In this document: positions 1 to 9,780 of the stretch, piece after piece | How the letters are laid out: every line of letters starts with the position of its first letter | Numbering within the stretch: the first letter of the stretch is position 1 | From: Kordiimonas aestuarii | Lineage (GTDB): Bacteria > Pseudomonadota > Alphaproteobacteria > Sphingomonadales > Kordiimonadaceae | Direction: 5' to 3' | DNA length: 64,000 nucleotides | Assembly: GCF_025574465.1 (NCBI RefSeq) | Contig: NZ_JAOBPP010000020.1 | Location: 414,549 to 478,548, forward strand | The notes under the pieces: model-generated | What the model saw: only the letters and a program-made list of their open reading frames with translations | Told to the model about the DNA's origin: nothing | Database searches by the model: none | Position numbers and translations under genes: made by a program

Positions 1-729
1 ATCGACCTTTCGCAAACTGTACCGTACCTGACCCGTGCACTGCAAACTGTGCGCGAAGTTGTTGCAGGTGGTGGTCGCGTGCTTTTCGTAGGCACCAAGC
101 GCCAGGCTTCCCCAATCATTGCTGAAGCTGCAAAGCGTTGTGGTCAATACTATGTAAACCACCGCTGGCTCGGTGGCATGATGACCAACTGGCAAACCAT
201 CAGCCAGTCCATCAAGCGCCTGAAGCAGCTTGATGAGCAACTGAACCAGGAACATACTGGCCTGACCAAAAAAGAAACCCTGCAACTGACCCGTCTGCGC
301 GACAAGCTTGAGCTTTCGCTCGGTGGTATTCAGGATATGGGTGGTCTGCCAGATATCCTCGTGATCGTGGACGTTATCGGCGATGATCTTGCAATTGCTG
401 AAGCCAACCGTCTTGGTATTCCTGTTGTTGGCGTGATCGATACCAATTCCAAGCCTGACGGCGTGGACTACCCGATCCCGGGCAACGACGACGCGACCCG
501 CGCGATCCGCCTCTATTGTGACTTGATCGCAGAAGCCGCCCTCGACGGCATCCAGGCAGAGCTGACGGCACAAGGCGTAGACCTTGGTGCTGCTGCTGAA
601 GCGCCTGCAGAGAAAGCTGTTGTTGAGGCTGCAGAAGCTCCGGCTGAGGAAGCTGTTGCTGAAACGGCCGAGGCTCCTGCTGAAGAAGTGAAAGCGGAAA
701 AAACCGCTGAAGCTGCAACCGCAGAGTAA
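1..729 (+). CDS. rpsB: 30S ribosomal protein S2 (5' end cut off by the window)
   Basis: Small-subunit ribosomal protein S2, which binds near S1 on the 30S particle. The reading frame is open from base 1 and begins [17 protein letters not shown], which matches S2 from roughly residue 40 onward, so about 40 N-terminal residues lie outside the window. The motif [14 protein letters not shown] and the block [14 protein letters not shown] are diagnostic. The C-terminus has an extra tail of about 45 residues of Ala/Glu/Pro/Val with a repeated EAPAE unit, longer and more acidic than the compact E. coli protein. tsf follows 103 bases downstream, the usual rpsB-tsf arrangement. The first GTG inside the frame (base 49) is not the true start. 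Confidence 0.97.
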   Translation: MDLSQTVPYLTRALQTVREVVAGGGRVLFVGTKRQASPIIAEAAKRCGQYYVNHRWLGGMMTNWQTISQSIKRLKQLDEQLNQEHTGLTKKETLQLTRLRDKLELSLGGIQDMGGLPDILVIVDVIGDDLAIAEANRLGIPVVGVIDTNSKPDGVDYPIPGNDDATRAIRLYCDLIAEAALDGIQAELTAQGVDLGAAAEAPAEKAVVEAAEAPAEEAVAETAEAPAEEVKAEKTAEAATAE

Positions 730-743
730 CAATTCTCATCTAC

Positions 744-784
744 ATGCTCCCGGTGAGCCGTGTGCCCGCCGGGGGCATCGTTTT
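744..784 (+). terminator. rpsB-tsf intercistronic hairpin (attenuator-like)
   Basis: A 12-base arm at 744-755 (ATGCTCCCGGTG) pairs with 767-778 (CGCCGGGGGCAT), with two G-T wobbles and an 11-base loop, followed by CGTTTT. This has the form of an intrinsic terminator between two cotranscribed genes. In E. coli a partial terminator between rpsB and tsf lowers tsf expression relative to rpsB. The same role here is an inference. Confidence 0.65.
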
Positions 785-832
785 ACAGATTACCGATACT
801 TTGGCCCCTGAAGGGCTGTAAGGGGAATACCA

Positions 833-1759
833 ATGGCACAAATTACCGCCGCTCTCGTTAAAGAACTGCGCGAACAATCTGGCGCAGGCATGATGGACTG
901 TAAAAAAGCGCTCGCTGAAAACGATGGCAACCTCGAAGCCGCCGTTGACTGGCTGCGCACCAAGGGCCTTGCAGCCGCTGCGAAGAAATCTGGCCGTGTT
1001 GCTGCTGAAGGTCTCGTTGGCGTGAAAGCTGAAGGCAGCAAAGCTGCTGTTATCGAAGTGAACTCCGAGACGGACTTTGTTGCCCGCAACGAGAAGTTCC
1101 AGCAGTTTGTTGCAGACCTCGCAGGTGTCGCTTTTGAAGTTGGCACTGACGTTGAAGAAATCAAGGCAACGACCTACCCAGGCAAGACCAAGCCAGTTAG
1201 CGAAGTGCTGACAGACAGCATCGCAACGATCGGCGAGAATATGAATATTCGCCGTGCCGTTGTTCTTGAAGTCGAAAAAGGCCTTGTTGCTCCGTACGTG
1301 CACAACGCGGTCGCTGACGGCATGGGCAAGATCGCAGTATTGATCGCACTCAAGTCTGATGCAGGCGAAGACGTCCTGGCTCCACTTGGTAAACAGCTCG
1401 CCATGCATGTGGCTGCTGCTAACCCAGCGTCGCTTTCCGAAGCTGACCTCGATCAGGAACTGGTTGAGCGCGAGAAGCAGGTTCAGATCGAAAAAGCCAA
1501 AGAATCGGGTAAGCCGATGGAAATCATCGAGAAGATGATTGTTGGCCGTATGCGCAAATACTACGAAGAGGTTGTGCTTCTCAATCAGGTGTTTGTCATT
1601 GACGGTGAAACCAAGGTTGCCGACGTGATCAAGAAAGCCGCTAAAGACGCTGGTACTGACATCGAACTGGTTGCCTATGCCCGGGTTGAAATGGGTGAAG
1701 GCCTCGAGAAAAAAGAAGACGACTTCGCTGCAGAAGTTGCCGCTGCTGCTGGCGTATAA
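833..1759 (+). CDS. tsf: Elongation factor Ts
   Basis: Guanine nucleotide exchange factor that releases GDP from EF-Tu. The protein is 308 residues, close to alphaproteobacterial EF-Ts. It opens with the UBA-like N-terminal domain ([20 protein letters not shown], residues 1-20) followed by MMDCKKAL. The Tu-contact motif [10 protein letters not shown] is near residue 83. A purine-rich Shine-Dalgarno (AAGGGG, about 820-825) sits 7 bases before the ATG. It is downstream of rpsB across a hairpin and is closed by its own terminator. Confidence 0.98.
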   Translation: MAQITAALVKELREQSGAGMMDCKKALAENDGNLEAAVDWLRTKGLAAAAKKSGRVAAEGLVGVKAEGSKAAVIEVNSETDFVARNEKFQQFVADLAGVAFEVGTDVEEIKATTYPGKTKPVSEVLTDSIATIGENMNIRRAVVLEVEKGLVAPYVHNAVADGMGKIAVLIALKSDAGEDVLAPLGKQLAMHVAAANPASLSEADLDQELVEREKQVQIEKAKESGKPMEIIEKMIVGRMRKYYEEVVLLNQVFVIDGETKVADVIKKAAKDAGTDIELVAYARVEMGEGLEKKEDDFAAEVAAAAGV

Positions 1760-1783
1760 GCCAATACAGCGTAAAACATTGTG

Positions 1784-1813
1784 AAAGCCCGGGAGTTCTC
1801 TCTCGGGCTTTTT
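1784..1813 (+). terminator. Rho-independent terminator after tsf
   Basis: Stem AAAGCCCGGGAG (1784-1795), loop TTCT, arm CTCTCGGGCTTT (1800-1811) with one G-T wobble, then TTC. It separates the rpsB-tsf unit from pyrH, which starts about 150 bases further on. Confidence 0.85.
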
Positions 1814-1964
1814 CTTGCGTGACGTTCGCGTTAATCACATGCAAATTGCAGCATGGGTAAATTATGCTTAAGTCTCGGAAAAATTTTAGATAAAACACGG
1901 TAGCCTTTGATGGCCCGAGCGGATAAGCTGCGGCGGGCTAATGGCACAGGGGAGAATTCAGGCG

Positions 1965-2690
1965 ATGTCCAGCGGGCCTAAATATAAACGCGTGCTTTTG
2001 AAACTGTCTGGCGAAGCCCTGATGGGTGATGGCAGCTACGGGATCGACCCGGAAACTGCTGCAAGGGTTTCCCGCGAAGTGAAGCGCGCCCGCGAGATCG
2101 GCACCGAGGTTTGTATCGTCGTGGGTGGCGGAAATATTTTTCGTGGTCTCAAGGGTGCTGCTGAGGGATTGGACCGGTCGACGGCAGACTATATGGGCAT
2201 GCTGGCGACGGTCATGAATGCGCTGGCGCTACAGAACGCGCTTGAGAAGGTTGGCGTTGACACCCGTGTGCTGTCCGCCATTCCCATGGCAAGCGTTAGT
2301 GAACCCTATATCCGCCGCCGTGCCATTCGGCATCTGGAAAAGGGCCGGGTCGTGATCTTTGCAGCAGGCACCGGGAACCCGTTCTTTACAACAGATACGG
2401 CGGCCGCGCTGCGCGCTGCTGAGATGAACTGTAACGCGCTGCTGAAGGGAACACAGGTGGACGGTGTTTATAATGCTGACCCCAAAGTGGACCCGAATGC
2501 CACGCGGTATGACAGCCTGAGCTATATGGATGTGCTGACGCAGGACCTTAAGGTCATGGATGCGTCTGCGATTTCGCTTAGCCGCGAGAATAATATTCCC
2601 ATTGTGGTTTTCTCCATTCATGCCGAAGACGCACTTGTGAACGTGCTTCAGGGCAAAGGGATATGCACTACTGTAGGTGAGGAGCAATAA
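1965..2690 (+). CDS. pyrH: UMP kinase
   Basis: Amino-acid-kinase-fold enzyme that phosphorylates UMP to UDP, an early step of pyrimidine nucleotide supply. The 241-residue product starts [20 protein letters not shown]; the KLSGEAL phosphate loop and VGGGNIFRG motif identify bacterial UMP kinase, and the C-terminal half has the TDTAAALRA and VDGVY motifs. An in-frame ATG at 1941 exists, but a strong Shine-Dalgarno (AGGGGAG, about 1948-1954) lies between it and the ATG at 1965, so the later start is preferred. frr begins one base after its stop, so the two are cotranscribed with the uppS-cdsA-dxr run downstream. Confidence 0.96.
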   Translation: MSSGPKYKRVLLKLSGEALMGDGSYGIDPETAARVSREVKRAREIGTEVCIVVGGGNIFRGLKGAAEGLDRSTADYMGMLATVMNALALQNALEKVGVDTRVLSAIPMASVSEPYIRRRAIRHLEKGRVVIFAAGTGNPFFTTDTAAALRAAEMNCNALLKGTQVDGVYNADPKVDPNATRYDSLSYMDVLTQDLKVMDASAISLSRENNIPIVVFSIHAEDALVNVLQGKGICTTVGEEQ

Positions 2691-2691
2691 G

Positions 2692-3255
2692 ATGAGTGAT
2701 GAAGATTTAGACCTTGGCGACATTGAGCGCCGGATGAAAGGTGCGCTTGAGGCGCTGAAACATGAATTTGCCGGCCTCAGGTCAGGGCGTGCCACGACCA
2801 ACATGCTCGACCCCGTGATGGTTGATGTTTATGGCTCCAACATGCCGCTCAATCAAGTCGGGACCATTTCGGTGCCAGAGCCCCGGATGCTCAGTGTGCA
2901 GGTTTGGGACCGCGGCAATATATCGGCGGTTGAAAAAGCCATCCGTAATTCCGGCCTTGGGCTTAACCCCATGATGGATGGTCAGTTGGTGCGTATTCCT
3001 ATTCCGGAGCTGAATGAAGAACGCCGTGCGGAACTTGCCAAGGTTGCCGGGAAATATGCCGAACAGGGACGCATTGCGGTGCGCAATGTGCGCCGTGACG
3101 GGATGGACCAGCTCAAGCGTATGGAAAAGGACAAGTCCATCAGCGAAGATGATCACAAGATGTACGCAGACGAGGTTCAGGATCTGACCAACAAATATGT
3201 GGCCAAGATCGACGACCTTCTGAGTGCCAAAGAAACAGAGATCATGCAGGTCTAA
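2692..3255 (+). CDS. frr: Ribosome recycling factor
   Basis: With EF-G, RRF splits the post-termination ribosome so that subunits can be reused. The product is 187 residues, close to E. coli (185). It shows the family blocks [20 protein letters not shown] near the N-terminus and [20 protein letters not shown] at about residues 110-130. The ATG at 2692 is preferred over an upstream in-frame GTG at 2677, because GAGGAG at about 2678-2684 is well placed for it and the start is then one base after the pyrH stop. uppS starts one base after the frr stop. Confidence 0.97.
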   Translation: MSDEDLDLGDIERRMKGALEALKHEFAGLRSGRATTNMLDPVMVDVYGSNMPLNQVGTISVPEPRMLSVQVWDRGNISAVEKAIRNSGLGLNPMMDGQLVRIPIPELNEERRAELAKVAGKYAEQGRIAVRNVRRDGMDQLKRMEKDKSISEDDHKMYADEVQDLTNKYVAKIDDLLSAKETEIMQV

Positions 3256-3256
3256 A

Positions 3257-4000
3257 ATGGCGACGTCTGCCCAGAAGTGTGTTGAAGAAACGGGTGATGC
3301 CTGCCCGTTGTCGCATGTTGCCATCATTATGGATGGCAATGGGCGCTGGGCGACGAGGCACGGCAAGGCAAGATCTGCGGGCCACCGGAAGGGCGCAGAC
3401 GCTGTACGCGAAGCGATAGAGGGCGCGGTTGATTGCGGTATCAACTATCTCACGCTCTATGCTTTCTCCAGCGAAAACTGGAACCGCCCGGCGGATGAGG
3501 TTTCCGACCTCATGGCACTTTTGAAGCTATACCTGCAACGTGAGATCAAAAGCCTGCACAAGCAGGGCATCCGTTTGCGGGTCATTGGCCGTCGCGACCG
3601 GTTGTCAGCCGATATTGTTTCAATGATCGATAAGGCGGAGCAGAAGACGGCGGGCAATAGCCGCATGACATTGGTGATTGCGCTTAGCTACGGTAGCCGT
3701 GACGAGTTGGTGACGGCGGTACAGTCCATTGCGGAGGCCGTGGCGTCTGGTAAAATGCGGCCTGAAGACATTTGTGAGGCTGACATTTCCCAGGCGCTCT
3801 GGACTGCGGATATACCCGACCCAGACCTGATCATCCGGACGAGCGGGGAACAGAGACTATCGAACTTCCTGCTTTGGCAGGCAGCTTATACCGAGTTTTC
3901 ATTTCCTGACCTTCTATGGCCGGACTTCACGAAGGCGGACTTCAGGGCCGCTGTTGATGATTTTCTTGGCCGGCATCGCCGCTTTGGTGCCCGGCCATGA
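3257..4000 (+). CDS. uppS: Undecaprenyl diphosphate synthase (cis-prenyltransferase)
   Basis: Condenses isopentenyl diphosphate onto farnesyl diphosphate to make the C55 lipid carrier for peptidoglycan and polysaccharide synthesis. The product is 247 residues with HVAIIMDGNGRW near residue 22 (catalytic Asp), the YAFSSENWNRP block, and a C-terminal DLIIRTSGEQRLSNFLLWQ motif. The ATG at 3257 follows the frr stop by one base; a longer in-frame extension into frr is not supported by a ribosome site. The neighbours cdsA and dxr give the operon a lipid and isoprenoid theme, since dxr feeds the same precursors. Confidence 0.97.
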   Translation: MATSAQKCVEETGDACPLSHVAIIMDGNGRWATRHGKARSAGHRKGADAVREAIEGAVDCGINYLTLYAFSSENWNRPADEVSDLMALLKLYLQREIKSLHKQGIRLRVIGRRDRLSADIVSMIDKAEQKTAGNSRMTLVIALSYGSRDELVTAVQSIAEAVASGKMRPEDICEADISQALWTADIPDPDLIIRTSGEQRLSNFLLWQAAYTEFSFPDLLWPDFTKADFRAAVDDFLGRHRRFGARP

Positions 4001-4011
4001 CGGGATAAACG

Positions 4012-4824
4012 ATGCCGCTAGGACTTTCAGATAACCTGTTTCAGCGCATCGTCTCTGCGCTTCTTTTGCTCCCGCCGGTTTTGTGGGCCATATACGCGGG
4101 CGGTTACTGGTTTTCGGGCTTGTTGGCTGTAGGAGGCGCGCTGATGATGCTGGAGTGGTGCCAGCTGACTTCCGTGCGGCATAAAGCCGGGCAGGGCACT
4201 GCGGTGCTAATGATCCTCGCTCTCGTCTGGGTGCTTGAAGCCAACGCTTTGCCCAGCGCAGCACTGTTGCTGACAGCACTCCTTGTGACCGCGGTTGTTG
4301 GAACGCTGTTGGCGCACGCTAGCCTTGTGACTGGCTGGTGGCTTGCGGGTGTCGCTTATGTGGGGTTTCCTATAGCCGCGCTTTGGCTGGTGCGTGACTT
4401 CAACGCTTTATTGGTGCTTTGGATATTCCTTGTGGTGTGGGCCACCGATGTGGGCGGCTATTTTGCTGGCAAGGGCATAGGCGGACCAAAACTTGCCCCC
4501 AGAATAAGCCCGAAAAAGACCTGGGCGGGCCTTTTGGGCGGCATGGCGCTTAGCGTGGCGATAAGTGTTGCCATGCAGGCAGTTGTGCCATTTGCCTCCA
4601 GCGCGCTGGTTCTTGCGGGCTTTGCCGCGCTTCTTGCCATATGGGCGCAGGTGGGTGACCTGCTTGAAAGTGGTATCAAACGCCACTTTGGTGTGAAAGA
4701 TTCTGGTGGCCTGATTCCTGGTCACGGTGGGCTTCTGGACCGGGTTGATGGTTTGGTTTTTGTGGCACCGGCCGTTGTGATAATATCTTGGGTTGGACCC
4801 GTATTCGGTTTTGAGTTTTATTAG
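4012..4824 (+). CDS. cdsA: Phosphatidate cytidylyltransferase
   Basis: Inner-membrane enzyme that makes CDP-diacylglycerol from phosphatidic acid and CTP, the branch point for phospholipids. The 270-residue product has about seven to eight hydrophobic segments. Near the C-terminus it carries the CDP-DAG synthase signature (GIKRHFGVKDSGG, then IPGHGGLLDRVDG), which holds the catalytic Lys/Asp pair and the DRxD ending. It starts 11 bases after uppS and ends exactly where dxr starts, so translational coupling is likely. Confidence 0.96.
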   Translation: MPLGLSDNLFQRIVSALLLLPPVLWAIYAGGYWFSGLLAVGGALMMLEWCQLTSVRHKAGQGTAVLMILALVWVLEANALPSAALLLTALLVTAVVGTLLAHASLVTGWWLAGVAYVGFPIAALWLVRDFNALLVLWIFLVVWATDVGGYFAGKGIGGPKLAPRISPKKTWAGLLGGMALSVAISVAMQAVVPFASSALVLAGFAALLAIWAQVGDLLESGIKRHFGVKDSGGLIPGHGGLLDRVDGLVFVAPAVVIISWVGPVFGFEFY

Positions 4825-5997
4825 ATGACACAAGAAAACTACAAGCGATTGACAGTGCTGGGAGCCACGGGTTCTATCGGGCTGAGTACGCTTGACCTTG
4901 TTCGAAGAAACCACAATAATTTCAAGATTATATCACTCACGGCTTATAGTCGAGTTGAAGAGCTGGCCGCGCTTGCAATTGAGTTTGGTGCCGAGCTGGC
5001 GGTGATCGGTGATGTGGCATTGTTGCCAGAGCTGAAAGTAGCGCTTGCCGGTACGCGGATCGAGGCTCACGCTGGCGAGGCTGGCCTTATTGAAGCCGCA
5101 GAACGCGAAACCGATATCGTCATGGCAGCTATCGTTGGGGCTGCTGGACTGAGGCCGACCATGGCTGCGGTGCGCAGGGGGGTGACGGTCGCACTTGCGA
5201 ACAAGGAATGTCTCGTTTGTGCCGGTGACCTGTTGATGGAAGAGGTGAAGGCGCATGGTGCAACCCTCTTGCCTGTCGACAGTGAGCATAACGCCATCTT
5301 TCAGGTTTTTGACTTTGACCGCGCCTGCGGCGTGGAAAAAATCATTCTTACCGCGTCTGGCGGCCCGTTCCGGGGGCGTTGCCGGGACAGCCTGCTTGAG
5401 GTAACGCCGGAACAGGCTGTCGCACATCCCAACTGGGATATGGGAGCCAAGATTTCGGTCGATAGCGCGACGATGATGAACAAGGGGCTTGAGGTCATCG
5501 AGGCCTACCACCTGTTCCCAATTGAAAAAGATCAGATTGAAGTCCTTATCCATCCGCAATCCGTAATTCATTCCATGGTGGAATATACGGATGGGAGTGT
5601 GCTGGCGCAGCTCGGCTCGCCTGACATGCGCACCCCCATCGCTTACAGCCTTGCGTGGCCCGAGCGCATGCATGCGCCTGTCAAGCGCCTGGCGCTGGCG
5701 GAGATTGGGGCACTGACATTCGAAGAACCGGATCTTGATGCCTTTCGTTGCCTGTATCTGGCTAAAGAGGCGCTGAAAACCGGTGGAGCGGCCCCAGCAA
5801 TTCTGAACGCTGCCAACGAAGTCGCCGTCGAAGCTTTTCTTGCCGGCCGGCTCCGTTTTGTTGATATATCAGCCGTCGTGAGCGAGACTTTGTCCTCGTG
5901 CGACATTAAAGCGCCACAATCGCTTTCGAATGTGTTCGAAATTGATAATATGGCACGACGGGAGGCTGCACGCTGGCTAGGCGAGTGGGCTCATTAG
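4825..5997 (+). CDS. dxr: 1-deoxy-D-xylulose 5-phosphate reductoisomerase
   Basis: Second enzyme of the MEP isoprenoid pathway: it converts DXP to 2-C-methylerythritol 4-phosphate with NADPH. The product is 390 residues. The N-terminal Rossmann loop is VLGATGSIG (about residues 11-19); PVDSEHNAIFQ (about 150-160) and NKGLEVIEAYHLF supply metal and substrate ligands, and HPQSVIHSMVEY forms the flexible loop. The ATG directly abuts the cdsA stop. The ispDF gene for the following MEP steps is at 44.6-45.8 kb. Confidence 0.98.
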   Translation: MTQENYKRLTVLGATGSIGLSTLDLVRRNHNNFKIISLTAYSRVEELAALAIEFGAELAVIGDVALLPELKVALAGTRIEAHAGEAGLIEAAERETDIVMAAIVGAAGLRPTMAAVRRGVTVALANKECLVCAGDLLMEEVKAHGATLLPVDSEHNAIFQVFDFDRACGVEKIILTASGGPFRGRCRDSLLEVTPEQAVAHPNWDMGAKISVDSATMMNKGLEVIEAYHLFPIEKDQIEVLIHPQSVIHSMVEYTDGSVLAQLGSPDMRTPIAYSLAWPERMHAPVKRLALAEIGALTFEEPDLDAFRCLYLAKEALKTGGAAPAILNAANEVAVEAFLAGRLRFVDISAVVSETLSSCDIKAPQSLSNVFEIDNMARREAARWLGEWAH

Positions 5998-6033
5998 GCG
6001 AAGTAGATTAGTTTAAGGTATTCGAGGATAGCC

Positions 6034-7143
6034 ATGGAAACCGAAGGGCCAGGCCTGTTATTCACAATTGCTGCTTTTATTGGCGGTTTCAGCATTCTTG
6101 TCTTCATTCATGAATGGGGCCATTTTGCCATGGCCCGGTTATTTGGGGTGAAGGTGGACACGTTTTCCATTGGCATGGGCAAGGAACTTGTCGGGCGCAC
6201 GGACAAAAACGGAACTCGGTGGAAAATCAGCGTTCTTCCCCTCGGTGGTTATGTGAAGTTTTTTGGTGATGCGTCAGCCGCCAGCAATCCGGGCGATATA
6301 CCCGAAGGGCTGAGCGAGGAAGAGCGCGCCGTATGTTATCATTATAAGCCGCTGTGGCAGCGGGCGCTGATCGTCTTCGCCGGTCCCGCGGTCAACCTCA
6401 TCGCGGCGGCATTGGTCTTTTCGGCTTTCTTTTATTCATACGGCATCGGGATAGCAGAGCCGGTGGTCAGTACAGTTGCCGAAGAATCAGCGGCGGCAGA
6501 GGCCGGTTTGCAGCCAGGTGACCGTATCATTGCCATCAATGGCGAGCAGATCGAGCGTTTTTCCGACATCGGCGGCATTGTGAAACTGTATCCGGGCGCA
6601 GAGATCAATGTGCTTGTTGACCGGGGTGGTGTCAGGGAAAGTTTTGACGTCACGCTCGGGATCGCTTACATGGAAGACCGGTTTGAAAACCGGTATCCGT
6701 ATGGCCAGCTTGGCATCACCTCTGGTGAGATCAAGCGGGTGGAGCTTGGTCCATTTGGGGCGCTCTATGAGGGCGGGCGACAGACGGTTGCCATGACGGA
6801 TACGATTTTTACGACCATTGGCCAGATGATTATAGGCCTTCGGTCTGTGAGAGAGCTTGGCGGGCCAGCGCGCATCGCCAGCATGGTGGGGGAGGCAGCC
6901 CACATTAGTATTGAGAATTTTGTCTGGTTACTGGCGCTGCTGTCATTGAATCTGGGTATCCTCAATCTGCTACCGATCCCGGTGCTGGATGGAGGGCATC
7001 TTATGTATTATGGCCTTGAGGCTATTAAGGGTTCGCCGCTCAGCAAAAAGGCACAGGAAGCGGGATTTGTCGCAGGATTTGCGCTGATGCTGATTTTTAT
7101 GCTGCTTGTAACACTGAATGACTTGCAATCCATGGCACTCTAG
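6034..7143 (+). CDS. rseP: RIP metalloprotease RseP (site-2 protease)
   Basis: Membrane zinc protease that cuts anti-sigma factors and leftover signal peptides within the membrane. The 369-residue product has HEWGH at residues 26-30 (zinc and catalytic Glu) in the first helix. A PDZ region around residues 140-220 contains AEAGLQPGDRIIAING. The C-terminal NLLPIPVLDGGHL motif supplies the third zinc ligand. The position between dxr and bamA is the standard proteobacterial order. Confidence 0.97.
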   Translation: METEGPGLLFTIAAFIGGFSILVFIHEWGHFAMARLFGVKVDTFSIGMGKELVGRTDKNGTRWKISVLPLGGYVKFFGDASAASNPGDIPEGLSEEERAVCYHYKPLWQRALIVFAGPAVNLIAAALVFSAFFYSYGIGIAEPVVSTVAEESAAAEAGLQPGDRIIAINGEQIERFSDIGGIVKLYPGAEINVLVDRGGVRESFDVTLGIAYMEDRFENRYPYGQLGITSGEIKRVELGPFGALYEGGRQTVAMTDTIFTTIGQMIIGLRSVRELGGPARIASMVGEAAHISIENFVWLLALLSLNLGILNLLPIPVLDGGHLMYYGLEAIKGSPLSKKAQEAGFVAGFALMLIFMLLVTLNDLQSMAL

Positions 7144-7192
7144 GCCAATTTCACCGCCAAAGTTGCCGAAAAAATAAGAATGGGCTGAAAAG

Positions 7193-9757
7193 TTGCGTTT
7201 AATTAAATTGTGTTTGACGTGGCGCTTTATTATGGCGCTCACCGTTGGGGGAATGTCGTTTTCTGTACCTGCCATGGCGCAGGCCCAGGGACAAACGGCA
7301 CAGCAGGTACCTATCATCCGCCAGATCAGTGTGGTCGGAAACGAACGTGTTGAACCTGAAACCATTGCATCCTACCTGTCGGTAGCGCCTGGTGAACCCT
7401 TTGACCCCGTCAAACTGGATGAAAGCCTGAAAACGCTTTTTGCGACCGGCCTGTTCTCCGATGTGGAACTATCGGAAGTACAGGGCGCCCTTCTTGTTCG
7501 CGTGGTTGAAAACCCGATCATCAACCGGATTGTCTTTGAGGGTAACAAGCGTCTTGACCGTGAGGAGCTCCTTGAAGAAGTGCGCCTGCGCCCGCGCATG
7601 GTGTTCACCCGCGCCAAAGTGCGTTCCGACGTGCAGCGCATGCTGGAGCTTTATCGCCGTTCCGGCCGTTTTGCCGCTATTATCGAACCTAAAGTGGTTC
7701 AGCTTGAGCAAAACCGCGTTGACCTCCTGTTTGAAGTGCAGGAAGGCCCGAAGACCAAGGTCAGCAGTATCAAGTTCATCGGCAACGAAAAGTTTTCGGA
7801 TGGTGATCTGCGCGACGTGCTGGCGACCAAACAGGCGCGCTGGTGGAAAATTTTCACCTCAAACGATACGTTTGATCCTGACCGCCTTGCGTACGACCAG
7901 CAGGTTCTGCGTCAGCACTATCTGAACGAGGGTTACGCAGACTTTCGCACGATTTCCGCTGTGTCGGAACTGACCCCTGACCGCAAGGATTTTTTCATCA
8001 CCTTCTCGGTAGATGAAGGTGAGATCTACGAATTTGGCAAGATCGACGTGGATAGTGAAATCCGCGACGTGAACGTAAACCTTTTCCGTGCCTTCCTGCT
8101 GATGCGTGAAGGTGACATCTATAACGCGGAAGCGATCGAGAAGACCATTGAGGCGCTGTCCAACGCGGCTGGCTTGCTGGGGTATGCGTTTGTCGACGTT
8201 CGACCGCAAATCAAGCGCGACCGGGAAAACCGTAAAATCGATATCACATTCCGCGTGCTGGATGCGCCGCGCGTCTATGTTGAACGGATTAACATCACCG
8301 GCAACGTACGGACGCTTGACCGGGTGATCCGCCGTGAAATTCGCCTGCAGGAGGGCGACGCCTTCAACTCGGCGTTGGTGACCCGGTCTGAAAACCGCCT
8401 GAACCGCCTTAATTTCTTCCGCGAGGTCGATATTGAGCAGATACAGGGCAGTCAGCCTGACCGCATGGTGCTTGATGTTACAGTGCAGGAACAGGCAACG
8501 GGTGAGTTGAACCTGGGTGCCGGTTTCTCGAGCCTTGAAAACTTCATCTTCGATTTCTCGATCCGGGAACGTAACCTTATGGGTAAGGGGCAGGACCTGC
8601 GTCTGGGCCTCAGGCTTTCCGGTACCCGGCAGGAAATTGACCTTGGGTTTACCGAACCGTATTTCGGTGGCCGCAATGTGGCTGCAGGCTTTGATATTTT
8701 TGCCCGCAAGATCAATTCAAGCCGCTATTCATACTTTGATACCACCTCCATTGGTGCCTCGCTGCGGGCGGGTATGGCGCTAAATGAATTCTGGACCCTG
8801 TCCACGCGCTATACGTTGCGTCAGGATGATGTGAAACTGGTTGATACCTACGTAAATGCCGTGTTTGACAATTATCTGAATGCGCGCGCAACGGCAGGTA
8901 TCACGGACCAGGATGAATTTGACCGTCGTGTCAGTCGGTATGATACCAACAACGACGGGGTCGTTGATGTAAACGACTTTGATACTGACGGCGTTGACGG
9001 CATTAGTCAGATTGAGAAGCAAGTTGCGCTGAGCCGCGGTGTGAGGGATTCGATCGGTAAACGCTGGCAATCCATCGTTGGTTATACCGTTGGCTTCAAT
9101 ACGCTCAATAGCATTATCCGCCCTACACGAGGCCATAGCTTCTACTTCAGTCAGGATTTTGCGGGCCTCGGTGGTAACGTGAGGTACCTGCGCTCGTCGA
9201 TCACGAACGACAACTACTGGACCCCTTGGGAAGGCTGGACCTTCCGTATAGGCGGTGAAGCGGGTATCATTCATGGCGTTGGCCAGGATGTGCGCCTCTC
9301 GGACAAATTCTTTATTGGCGGTCCACGTATCCGCGGTTTCGACACTTCGGGTATGGGGCCACGTGACTTTATCAATAACCAGTCCATTGGTGGTACGGCA
9401 TATTATATTGGTCGTGGGGAACTCTTCTTCCCGCTGGGCGACGCTGCGCTTGAAAGTGGTATCAATGCCTCTGCCTTCGTTGATGTCGGCTCGTTGTTCC
9501 GGGCACAGGAAGACGTGCTTGAGCCTTGCGCGTTCACGCAGTCTCAGTATGATGCGGCGGATGCAGAGGGTGATTTCACGGGCCTGGACCTGAACTGTAT
9601 GTCGGGCAATAGCGCCGCACCGCGGATATCAGTTGGGATTGGTTTCTCTTGGCAGTCGCCATTCGGGCCGTTCCGTATCGACCTTTCCAAGCAGCTCCAG
9701 AAGCAGCTTGGTGACCGTACACAGACACTGCAATTTAATGTCGGTACGACCTTCTAA
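7193..9757 (+). CDS. bamA: Outer membrane protein assembly factor BamA, with a predicted calcium-type loop
   Basis: Central subunit of the beta-barrel assembly machine. The 854-residue product has a signal peptide (to about residue 30, ending VPAMAQA), five POTRA repeats (about 42-430) and a 16-strand barrel. The conserved lid motif RIRGF is at about residue 712, and the C-terminus ends in Phe. The start is uncertain: TTG codons at 7193 and 7208 and an ATG at 7232 all leave a plausible signal peptide. Unusually, the barrel contains DTNNDGVVDVND (584-595), which fits a canonical EF-hand or dockerin calcium loop, followed by DTDGVDG. This lies in an insertion expected to be a surface loop. The protein is longer than many BamA homologues of about 800 residues. 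Confidence 0.96.
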   Translation: MRLIKLCLTWRFIMALTVGGMSFSVPAMAQAQGQTAQQVPIIRQISVVGNERVEPETIASYLSVAPGEPFDPVKLDESLKTLFATGLFSDVELSEVQGALLVRVVENPIINRIVFEGNKRLDREELLEEVRLRPRMVFTRAKVRSDVQRMLELYRRSGRFAAIIEPKVVQLEQNRVDLLFEVQEGPKTKVSSIKFIGNEKFSDGDLRDVLATKQARWWKIFTSNDTFDPDRLAYDQQVLRQHYLNEGYADFRTISAVSELTPDRKDFFITFSVDEGEIYEFGKIDVDSEIRDVNVNLFRAFLLMREGDIYNAEAIEKTIEALSNAAGLLGYAFVDVRPQIKRDRENRKIDITFRVLDAPRVYVERINITGNVRTLDRVIRREIRLQEGDAFNSALVTRSENRLNRLNFFREVDIEQIQGSQPDRMVLDVTVQEQATGELNLGAGFSSLENFIFDFSIRERNLMGKGQDLRLGLRLSGTRQEIDLGFTEPYFGGRNVAAGFDIFARKINSSRYSYFDTTSIGASLRAGMALNEFWTLSTRYTLRQDDVKLVDTYVNAVFDNYLNARATAGITDQDEFDRRVSRYDTNNDGVVDVNDFDTDGVDGISQIEKQVALSRGVRDSIGKRWQSIVGYTVGFNTLNSIIRPTRGHSFYFSQDFAGLGGNVRYLRSSITNDNYWTPWEGWTFRIGGEAGIIHGVGQDVRLSDKFFIGGPRIRGFDTSGMGPRDFINNQSIGGTAYYIGRGELFFPLGDAALESGINASAFVDVGSLFRAQEDVLEPCAFTQSQYDAADAEGDFTGLDLNCMSGNSAAPRISVGIGFSWQSPFGPFRIDLSKQLQKQLGDRTQTLQFNVGTTF

Positions 9758-9780
9758 GAATAGATCATAGGGATAAAAAA

